Shown piece by piece: positions 43,990 through 52,702 of a DNA stretch of 64,000 nucleotides (the stretch's first letter is position 1; each line of letters opens with the position of its first letter). The stretch is taken from positions 31,620,001-31,684,000 of the forward strand of contig JBAIAC010000001.1 of the NCBI GenBank assembly GCA_037349315.1. Direction: 5' to 3'. The translations under genes were made by a program, and so were the position numbers. The notes under the pieces were generated by a model, which saw only the letters and a list, made by a program, of their open reading frames with translations, was not told the DNA's origin and ran no database searches. Source of the stretch: Chelydra serpentina. Its lineage: Eukaryota > Chordata > Testudines > Chelydridae.

Positions 43990-45645
43990 CTGGGTGAACC
44001 TATAGACAATTTATGGGAGAATTAAAAAAAACAAAAAAACAAAAAAAACCCCACACACAGACCTCTCAGCTTCTTAAAATTATATATTTCTCCCTTGGTT
44101 AAAAATACTATGGAACAGCCCAAGAATAGGTGCCTGATGCTTTATGCCTGAGAAGCTGCATATGTACCTACCACGTGCCATGGCAGGCTCTATAGGCCAA
44201 GATTTGCTTTGTTAGCTAGCAAGTAACACAACATGTCCATGAATAAAACCTACACTCAGACAGGGACCAAAGTAACTGTTTCTTCTCCAAACTTCCTATT
44301 TTCCTTTTCGACTGGGTTACTTTAAAAAAACCCAAAAACCAGCCCCCCCCCCCCCCCCAAAAAAACCAAAAAAAAACCAAACAAAAACCACCACACTAGT
44401 GCTTTTGTAGCTAGAGCTCATTTCTTATCAAACCTTTCATTGGAGATGGCAGGGCAAGCATAGCCCAGTGTGTTTTCCTCTCAGGTGGACACTTCATCAC
44501 ACCTCTCAACTTATCTAAGTTCCAAATAAGGGAGGTCATCTGGGATCTCAACCAGGGAAGGAGAAGAAAAATAAACATGTGGGGAGGATGACCCGAATGC
44601 TAGGATTAACTTCACTGTCAAAGCACATCAGCTCTAACTTTTGCTCCCTGATGATGCACTTTGGATGTAAATGATCGGTAAAGATAAGCTGTGAGAAGAC
44701 AGCTCTGTATGGGATGGAACAGAATTTAGGTCTAAACTGACGATGGTCCTAGATTTGGACAATATTTTTCATCCCAAAGAATTCATCCGTCACTCAAATT
44801 CAGCTACCTCTGGGGTGGGTTGTGGATGTTGTTCATATATGCAGAGTAACAATACTCAGTAATCAGGCCCGGGAGTGAAAGATATCTTCTGAAGGGTCAA
44901 ATCCTGCTCCCATTGGAATCAATGGCACATCTCCTACTGACTTCAATGGAAGCAGGACTGGCCCCAAACTTTGGAGCATCTATGCTGCCCACGTGGTTAG
45001 CGCTCCATAGCAACCTGAGAGACAGGGATTCAGTTTCTTGAGTGGGTCTCTCGCTCCCCAGATTGGCCCTATAGAGGATCTACAGTGCCTCCCTCCTGTG
45101 GTCAAGTATGGGGGGCTACTGATGGGATGTTAAGAATGTCGTTTCTAGCCCTCCTCTGTCAAGGGAAGTGACTGCAATGCATGGTCTGGGGTAAAAAAAA
45201 AAAAACTTTAAGGACAAACGAACATAAGGTTAAGCATGGGCAGATGAGAGGTGCCCTGTGGCAGAGTGGAGAAAGGAAGCTCTGAGTGGCAAGGTTAACT
45301 GTTGGCCTTATGCTTGCCAAGTATAAGTCTCTGAAAAATATAACAGAGTAAACAGCATGAGTAAAGTATTTCTGAACAAGGCCCCCAAACCAATCTGACA
45401 AATGCTAAAAGCAAAAAGCGGAGGCACTGTGAAGGCACTATAGTACTTCCAAGGAGTCCTAATTCTTATACATTAGCATACTATGGCTTGTCCTCTGCAT
45501 GTCCTCCCTGGTACAGTTATGCTACGTGCTGGTTAGCATTTTGGCAAAGCATTAATTAATCCCAGAATCCAAATACCCTTCTCTACCTGGGGTAGCTACT
45601 GGCATGATTTTGCATGCTGCATTTTTGCAGTTTTCTAAGTTTCCC
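43990..45645. other. No gene seen; poly-A/C tracts, small MITE
   Basis: A-rich and C-rich runs lie at 44023-44050 and 44343-44400 (C16 followed by A-rich words). 44530-44559 resembles the primer-site and leader segment of the TRIM at 52.5 kb (see findings). 44892-44967 is a palindromic mini-MITE ('caaatcctgctcccattgga' to 'atggaagcaggactggcccc'). Confidence 0.45.
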
Positions 45646-45649
45646 CTTC

Positions 45650-45906
45650 AGGATATGTCTACAGATAGACAGACTTGCATTAGTGGCCTTAAGCTATTGC
45701 ACTAAAAATCAAAGTATGAACATTGCAACGCGGGCTGGAGCACAGGCTCTCAAGCCCACCCAACCCCCTAAACTTGAAAGCTCAAGTTTCAGCCCAAGCC
45801 ACAATGTCCATACTGCTATTTGTAGCACACTAGTTTGTGCCCTGCCAACATGAAACTGTAACCCCAGTCTGGGAGGCTTGCTTCCAGATAAAGTGTAGAC
45901 ATACCC
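45650..45906. mobile_element. MITE with inverted ends (257 bp)
   Basis: Left end AGGATATGTCTACAGATAG; right end reversed GGGTATGTCTACACTTTATC. It is flanked by TTC on both sides (45647-45649, 45907-45909). The interior contains 'gacagacttgcattagtggc' and 'gggctggagcacaggctctc', shared with 39697-39915. The GTCTACA terminus suggests relationship to the Harbinger-type MITEs here. Confidence 0.75.
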
Positions 45907-46830
45907 TTCGTGAACACTGGTGTTGCTAATCTGGAAAAGGCTGAAGCCAGCAGATGCTAGAGGAATAGTCCCAATGCCTTTGGTTAAGTCATCCAATGAG
46001 AGCTGATCTGGCAATAGAATACTGAACCTGAACATATGCTTCCTGAATGGAAAGGTTATTTTACATGATATCCTGCTGTAGAGTTTGGGACAGTGATTCT
46101 GTGAAAAAGTCAAAGAAATTATGCAGGTCCTTTCGGCTCTTATTAAATCTCAGTTCTTATTTTACCCAACAATCTTCCAGAATTATTTACCTTTGCTTCA
46201 GATGTGTCTGTCCTTCATATGGTTGCTTATTGCAAGCCAAGATTAACTAGTTCTAACTAATATCCTACTGTATGCAACAAACACCTAAAGCATAAGATCA
46301 TCAATGGCTACATAAGGCTGTCAGTATGTAGTTGGATGAATCAGTTGGTTTCCTTATTTTCACACAATCATGGAAGTTAAAGGTGACAGAGAGCTGTTAG
46401 GTCATACAGTCAATCAACTTGACAGTGCAGCTTAGTGCATAAAAACACGTCCTTTGGTGTTTTGTCAAAGGTATGTGTAAGTGTCCCAAGGGATGGCCCT
46501 TCTTCCATCATTGATCACATGCATTTCCCTTTCCTGGCTTTTGGTAGGACAAGGAACCCGAAATGTTGAAAAATGATACTATTTCTGGCCTGGGTGGGAG
46601 CAAAAAAAGTAGAAGAACTCTTGGGAGAAAACCTGTTCTCATGCAATTTCCAGGAAAACAGGGTAGACTCAGAAAAATGGGTTGGCCCAGATAACCTCAA
46701 TCCTACTACCATTAGGCTGGATTCTCATTTATGCTGAAACTTCTTTACACCATGCTGGCAGCATAAAATTGGACCATAAAGTGGTCTTAAGTTACATTTA
46801 CATGCACTTTAAAGTTCCTTTACACTGCCA

Positions 46831-47140
46831 GGGTATATCTACAGTGGAACTGAAAGGTGTAATTTCCAGCTTGAGTTGATACACCTGTGTTAGTTTTGAT
46901 CAACTAGTGCCCAAAATATAGCAGTATACCTGTGGCAGTGTAAGCAGCAGGATGGGCTGGTTGCGCTGAGTATGATCCTGTCAAGACCTTAGGAACATAA
47001 CTCATGTGGCTAGCCCCTCCTGCCACTCATACTGTCATAGCTACACTTCTGTTTTTAGCACATGGGTTTGATCAGAGCTGGTGTGGGTATATCTACTTGA
47101 GCTGGAAATTCTACTGTCTAGCTCCAGTGTAGACATTCCA
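46831..47140. mobile_element. MITE with about 50-bp inverted ends
   Basis: Left 'gggtatatctacagtggaac' continues 'gtaatttccagcttgagt'. Right end reversed gives 'ggaatgtctacactggagct' continuing 'agaatttccagctcaagt'. The GTCTACACT core again matches the Harbinger-type termini of this window. The target duplication is not evident. Confidence 0.75.
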
Positions 47141-48230
47141 TTGTGGCTGATTGTTGTTTACACGAAGGGTATTTTTGGCTTTGACTTTAGTGGGATCAGG
47201 GTTGGGCCCAAAGATTGGATAAGTGTTTTGGGGAATCTGAACTGAACATCCAAACGTATTACGTTCACTAAACAGTTGGGTCATCACGGTCATGGGATTG
47301 TCTTTCAATTCATCTTTTGATGCATTTCTAAGATGCCCATTCCTGGAGCATCTAGATTCCAGCACCACAGTATTCAGCTCTCCATGCCATCCAAGCCAAA
47401 AATAAGGAAGCCATCTGCTGGCTTTCTAAACCTGAGACACGGACCTCCAGCGCAACTTTGAGATGCACAGGAGCAGCTCTAACTCTCAGTACTGGAGGAC
47501 CAGGAATAGCAGTTCTTGGCTCCACATCTCACACACTTCTCTTTTCCATCCCACTGCCAGGGCGCCCCAGCTCTCCGCTCTTCCTTCCTCTTAGCACCCT
47601 CACCCCTGTTGTGACACAGAGGCGTTAGCAGACTGGAGAAACCAGCCCATGGTGTCTAGGCACCAACAAGAGCCTACGCTAGCACAGCTAGTTAAAAAAA
47701 AAAAAAAAAAAGCAAAAGCACGAAAGCTATATGGCTCCTCTGTACTGAGGCTGAATGTGCGAAGCTGGCATATGTGCAAACCATGTCAAAAATCACTATG
47801 AGACAGGAAGCCTTGGGTCAAATTCTACTGTGGGTAACAAACAGCAGATTAAGAGTGAACCCAAGAGGAAAAAGGCATTTGCAGCCCCCCTGGCAGGCAA
47901 GTGAAATAATTACTACCACAAAAGCTTTTAAAAAGTATGAATATTTCAATTCCAGTGCGTGCGATAAAGGAGCCATTGAGACCGAAAAATCCTTCCCTTC
48001 AAAACAAATGCTCCAGAAGTAGATGTTCAGAATTAGACAATGGTGTCTCCAATCGAGAAGCAATGAAGGGTGATCCAGGCAACTGCATAAAGATAGGAGG
48101 GTGGATAGAGGGAGTATGTGTTTGTGAGGGAATAGAGTGAGAGGTGCGTGGTAGGGGTGAGAACAGAGGGAGGTTTGTGTGAGAAAGGGAGAGAATAGAG
48201 GGAGGTTTGTGTCTGAGTAGATAGAAAGAG
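47141..48230. other. No gene seen
   Basis: Contains an A-run at 47694-47711. 48080-48230 is a purine-rich region grading into the GA tract. No coding evidence. Confidence 0.35.
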
Positions 48231-48252
48231 GGAGAGAGAGAGAGAGAGAGAA
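48231..48252. repeat. (GA)n microsatellite
   Basis: Eleven GA-type dinucleotides within a wider purine-rich tract (48080-48290). The antisense serine/leucine-rich frames over it are artefacts. Confidence 0.9.
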
Positions 48253-48299
48253 GAAACCAGAAGGTATGTGTGAGAGAGAGATGGCATATAATGGGGCTC

Positions 48300-48424
48300 A
48301 GGGCACTGGAATAACTTTTATAGGGGGGGTGCTGAAAGCCATTGAACTCAAAACTGTAAACCCTGTGTATAATGGAAACCACCTCGAGCCAGGGGGTGCG
48401 CTAGCACCCCTAGCTCCAGCACCT
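48300..48424. mobile_element. Short MITE-like repeat
   Basis: Starts near 'cagggcactggaataact' and ends with the inverted 'ctagctccagcacctac'. The interior 'gggggtgctgaaagccattg' and 'aaccctgtgtataatggaaa' match a turtle family I recall. The target duplication is not clear. Confidence 0.55.
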
Positions 48425-48454
48425 ACATATGGGTCTGAGACACTTTACAGTCTA

Positions 48455-48530
48455 GGCATTCAAGAGAACTGAGTTGTATTCCTGGATCTGCCAGTGACCA
48501 CCTCTGTGACCCTTAGGGCCCCTTTTAAGT
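48455..48530 (+). mobile_element. MIR fragment
   Basis: 'gaactgagttgtattcctgg', 'atctgccagtgaccacctct' and 'gtgacccttaggg' are the sense MIR B-box and downstream core. Confidence 0.6.
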
Positions 48531-49040
48531 TATGGCAGCTGGCTTATTGGCCACAGTGCTGCCTGCTCTGGTGGCTTCAGCTGGTCAACATTTTCTTTTT
48601 CAATTTCTATCAAAACAATTTCTCATCTATATTTTTCACACACACAAAAAAGTCCTTTATCAACCACAGACTCTACTCCTGGACATTCCACAAGCAGCAA
48701 ATAAAACATGTCACACTTCAAATACGTTACTTGTTATAATTCTTTAATTTAGTTCTACTAGAGAGTACAGCAGCTTGTTACCCACGTACCCCTGTGAGAG
48801 CAAAGGAATGAGTCATATGCACATGACTAGATAGCACATTGTATGTGTGACAAACCCAGGGAAATGCCCTCACTATTGATTTAGTTAGTGTCTATCACAA
48901 GCGTACAGCATTAGAGCCATAACTGTTTATACAGTCAAATCCAACAAATGGGCACAGATGGAGGGACTGATTCTGCATTCTCTTTTATGTTAGATTTAGC
49001 CCAATGTAACTCCTGATGTCAGAGTTACCCCAGAAAATAA

Positions 49041-49631
49041 GGGTACGTCTACAGTACGAAATTAGGTCGAATTTATAGAAGTCGATTTTTCTTAGTGAGT
49101 TAAATTGGCGGAGTGCGTCCACAGTACTGTGGCTAGCATCGACTCACGGAGCGGTGCACTGTGGGTAGCTATCCCACAGTCCCCGCAGTCTCTGCTGCCC
49201 ATTGGCATTCTGTTTATTTGAACGGAGTCTGCCTTCACAGATTTTCTCCTCATACTGCGATCAGATGCAGTACCTCCCATTCGGAGCTCTTGAGATTTTG
49301 GGACTGCAGAAAATGAAATTCAAAAGTTCCCGGGGCTTTTCCTGATTACCTGGCTAGTGCATCTGAGTTGAAAGTGCTGTCCAGAGTGGTCACAATGGAG
49401 CATTCTGGGATACCTCCCAGAGGCCAAAACCATTGAATTGCGTCCACAGTACCTCAAATCCGCAACAGCGATGTCGATTTTAGCACTACTCCCTTTGCCG
49501 AGGTGGAGTACAGAAACTGGTTTTAAGAGCCCTTTAAGTCGACAAAACCGGGTTGGTTGTGTGGATGGATTTAGTTTTAATTCGATATAACACAGCTAAT
49601 TCCAATATAATTGTGTACTGTAGACCAGGCC
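49041..49631. mobile_element. Harbinger-type MITE (591 bp), TAA duplication
   Basis: Left end GGGTACGTCTACAGTACGAA; right end reversed GGCCTGGTCTACAGTACACA. The inverted ends are about 23 bp. It is flanked by perfect TAA (49038-49040, 49632-49634). 'gtccacagtac' recurs internally in both orientations and 'gtcgatttt' near each end. It is longer than, but terminally similar to, the 6.25, 56.6 and 60.4 kb copies. TWA duplications and GGCC...TCTACA ends support PIF/Harbinger. No transposase is encoded. Confidence 0.9.
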
Positions 49632-50078
49632 TAAGAGTGGTATCATGAAGTGGAGAATTAAGCCCTCTATATTTCCACTGAAGAGATGGCCCCTGTTCTC
49701 AGATGCTCATAAAAATACGTAGTGCCACTTATTTCATCAACTCCTTTAGAAACAAGCATCATGCACAATTCTGAAACATTAACAAAATAATTCTATTAAA
49801 GCCAGTTTGATTCCTTTAGCAGCCGTAACAGAGCAGGGAAACAGCCTGACTGGAACAAAAGGCCACGCAGTGGGAAATTTATCCTGGCAAACAACAATTT
49901 GCACGTGTTAAGTTGTGAGTAGGCTGCAGACATGACTAGGCATGCCATGTAAAATGGGCTCTGTATGCCAGTTACTCTAGTTATTTAAATGCTCTCTGGG
50001 AGTCCTTCCAGCTGAGGAGGCTGTGTATTGTGTTTCAGGAGCTGAGCAAGTAGATCCTACCATCTCAAATAGTATCTA

Positions 50079-50328
50079 GGGTGACCAGATGTCCCGATAA
50101 AATCAGGACCGTCCCAATTTTTGACCATTTGTCCTGCGTGATGCCTTTTGTCCCAATTTTCAGTCTTCTTCCGTTTTTTTTTTTTCCCCCCCTCCATAGC
50201 TTCTGGTGGCAGAGGCTTCCAGTGGCAGAGGTTTCCCTTTTTCTTTTGCTCAACAACTTTGGTGGCAGAGGCTTTTCCGTTTTTTGGGTGGGAAGTCCCG
50301 ATTTTCGGGTCTTCTCATCTGGTCACCC
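50079..50328. mobile_element. Tc1/mariner-type MITE (250 bp), TA duplication
   Basis: Left end GGGTGACCAGATGTCCCGAT; right end reversed GGGTGACCAGATGAGAAGAC then 'ccgaaaatcgggac'. It is flanked by TA on both sides (50077-50078, 50329-50330). The interior is T-rich with 'gtggcagaggctt' repeats (50205-50275). It shares its terminus with the 101-bp element at 17740-17840. Confidence 0.85.
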
Positions 50329-50330
50329 TA

Positions 50331-51500
50331 ACAGTATCTGTTGCATTGTTTGATCCAAGAACTCCATCGGACCAAGTACAATATAAATAGCATTTAACTT
50401 GCATTCCAGGCCTTTAAATGGCTAGCTCTTGTGCTCCCTTCCTGTCCTTAACAGCCAGCAAGGAGCCGTAAACTCTAGGGCAGGAGAATACAAGAGCAGG
50501 TACATTAAAATTCATAACCACATGGATATAAATTGCATAAAAGGTCAAAGTATGGCAGCGCAGCAGCCCACTGCTACAATGTATGGATAATGTTTATGCC
50601 TCATTAAAGGGACTGTATACAAATTGTAATGGCAAGAGAGAAAGTGCCTAAAATACAGTTATTCTTCTCCTTTTCATTTTCGGGTTGTAATCTTGCTGAC
50701 CCTATGCTGTTCAAAAGCCATAGCCAAAGTGGGGAGGAGGGGGGGAAAAAGGTGATAACAGTGGGCTAGAGATATGGATTATAAATGCAATGGAGCATTT
50801 AAAGGGTTTGTATTTTTTGTTGTAAAAAATAATAATCTGGCGTCTTTCTCCTTCATTACAAGATCCAACTCAGGTGATTATTCTGCCTACCTAATCCCCC
50901 GCCAGGTCAGGTGGCTGAATTACTCATCACTTTCCCCTGTTGTATTGAACATCATGTGCCCACCCCAGAGGTGGGTGCATTTCAGGAGCGGGTGAAGTGA
51001 TTTTTGCACACCAGATCACAGTCCTGATTTCACATCACTAGGTAACTCCCTTGATAGCAGAGGTGTCACAGTCGTGTAAATTTTATGTGAAGAGGTATCA
51101 GAATGAAGAGTCTTTACTGAAGCCGTTTGAAATTAGTGAGAGCCTTTCCACAGACTTTAACCGGCTTTGGATCAGGCCCAGACCCACAGCCCAAAAAGCA
51201 CTTTGAGACTGTGCAATATGAAAGGTGCTGGAGGAAAATAAGGGATTATTTATTATTCTATTGATGTAAGGAATTAGTAACATTTTTTATTATAATCTCT
51301 TTGCTTTTGTAACAAAAAAAGCATTATTTCCATCACACCAATAATAAAACACTGAGTTTATAATGAAATTGCTAAACAAAATACATATTCAATCTACATA
51401 AAACAGCTTTAAAATAAATTTAAGACTCCTAAGAAAATTCATAAGAGTGAAAAGTACAGCTTTTAAAAACCATATGAGATTATTATGCAGAGTGTGTACA
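50331..51500. other. No gene seen
   Basis: Unassigned A/T-rich sequence without coding or RNA signal. Confidence 0.35.
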
Positions 51501-51504
51501 GATT

Positions 51505-51690
51505 AGTGGTGAGAGCTGGGGACTAGCAGCCAGGACTCCTGGGCTCTATTCCCAGCTCTGCCATTGGCTAGCTGTGTGACTATGATCAAAATACCCATAC
51601 CAATGGTCCCATTCTAGTAAGTGCCACTCACTGAAGTCAATTACTCAGCATCTCTTAGGATCCAGCCTTTGTTATTTTAGTGATATGATT
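51505..51690 (+). mobile_element. MIR SINE, sense
   Basis: 'gagagctggggactagcagc', 'caggactcctgggctctatt', 'cccagctctgccattggcta' and 'gctgtgtgactatgatcaaa' form a clear sense MIR with the B-box region intact ('ggctctattcc'). Confidence 0.8.
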
Positions 51691-52437
51691 CAGTCAGAAA
51701 CCCCTTTCATTTATTTTGTTGGACAAGGAAGAAAATAAAAAGCCAACTTGCTGACTGATGGATGAATTATTTGCCTCATAATTAAGCTACAGTTCCTTTT
51801 GGTCAAATTTAGAAACAAATTCCTGGTTGGAAAAAAAAATACCAAGAGCCATCTCGCTTGTCCAGTTCATTTTTATTATTGGAATCAATCTTTTTAAAAT
51901 AACCCATTAAGAACAGCGTACAGAGCAATAAACCAGAACAACCAGTCAAGCAAACGTGATACTCAGAAACACAACACTGGCATGTCTCCAAATGGGATTT
52001 ACCAACATGAAATGGCTTCTTTTCAAGGACAAGTTTGTATAAATGTCCCTTCTGTGGGAGAAATTCCCACTTAAGCCTTATTTAAAGGACTATATACCAC
52101 TTAAATCCCAAGACCATTTCAGATGCCTTGTACTGCTCTTCTGCACAAGGAGAACGTCACTCAACATGCATAGCAAAGATGATCTTTCCACAGTGGCTTC
52201 TAATGTTTGGTTTATCTTGTATTGGAAAATGTGTGCTTGACAGATCAGACACTTTGGGGAGTTCTGAAAGCATTCCAATAATATTTGTATTTCTTATTTT
52301 TCCATTTCACGCCCCTATGTAACCCACACACCTTCTGGGTGTGGTGTTCTGTCCCATCTAGTGGCACTGAGACCACTTAGAGAGATAGATATAAAATGAG
52401 TCAGCTCTACAGCCTTAACTAACAGCCAGTTAGCTTT

Positions 52438-52493
52438 TAGCTCATGTGGTAGATACTCATGCACTAAGGTCCAGAAGTCCCTGGTTAGATCCT
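52438..52493 (+). promoter_or_regulatory. tRNA-like A/B boxes inside 5' LTR
   Basis: TAGCTCATGTGG (52438-52449) fits the pol III A-box consensus TRGCNNARNNGG at nearly all positions. GGTTAGATCCT (52483-52493) fits the B box GGTTCGANTCC with few changes. Their starts are 45 bases apart, the spacing in a tRNA. 'tagctttTAGCTC' upstream does not pair with the sequence after the B box, so no acceptor stem exists and it is not a tRNA gene. The module is absent from the 3' LTR. Confidence 0.65.
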
Positions 52494-52528
52494 GCCCATT
52501 AACGACCAGCATCTGTCAGTGTTACAAG

Positions 52529-52546
52529 TGGGGGCTCATCCGGGAT
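52529..52546 (+). other. Primer binding site, tRNA-Pro type
   Basis: TGGGGGCTCATCCGGGAT is complementary to the 3' end of tRNA-Pro, differing at one base (A for G at position 10) from the well-known proline primer site TGGGGGCTCGTCCGGGAT. It lies two bases after the 5' LTR, exactly where reverse transcription of an LTR element is primed. Confidence 0.88.
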
Positions 52547-52702
52547 TTCAACTGGGAAATCTCTGAAGTGCAGGACATGCTTCCTCAGCTAGGGGAAGTA
52601 TGTAACCCACACACCTTCTGGGTGTGGTGTTCTGTCCCATCTAGTGGCACCGAGACCACTTAGAAAGAGAGAGTCAAAATGGGTCTGTCAGCATTACACC
52701 TA

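Larger units (their letters stand above)
52318..52698 (+). mobile_element. TRIM-like miniature LTR retrotransposon (381 bp)
   Basis: Two direct repeats start TGTAACCCACACACCTTCTG: the 5' LTR at 52318-52526 (209 bp, ends GTGTTACA) and the 3' LTR at 52601-52698 (98 bp, ends GCATTACA). TGTAAC/GTTACA are inverted tips. A perfect 4-bp target duplication CCTA flanks the whole (52314-52317, 52699-52702). The interior is only 74 bp: two bases, an 18-nt primer binding site, a short leader and a purine tract AGGGGAAG before the 3' LTR. The first 70-odd bases of the LTRs differ at only about two positions. No gag or pol is present, so it would depend on proteins from another element. The 3' LTR has an internal deletion of about 110 bp. 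The alternative reading, an LTR element that lost its interior by deletion, cannot be excluded from one copy. Confidence 0.88.

Noticed and set aside
44343..44358. C16 run as a regulatory signal
   Set aside because: Homopolymer runs of this kind recur in the window (18.4, 20.9, 56.9, 57.6, 59.6 kb) and are most simply slippage-prone tracts or assembly-sensitive sites.
48033..48382. Serine/leucine-rich antisense frames
   Set aside because: Produced by the (GA)n and purine-rich tract.
52431..52505. Possible tRNA gene
   Set aside because: A and B boxes are present, but no acceptor stem can form and it lies inside an LTR; called a tRNA-like promoter module instead.
52318..52670. Two near-identical direct repeats that might suggest a CRISPR-like or tandem array
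   Set aside because: Only two units, with TGT...ACA ends, a primer site, a purine tract and target duplications; they are LTRs.
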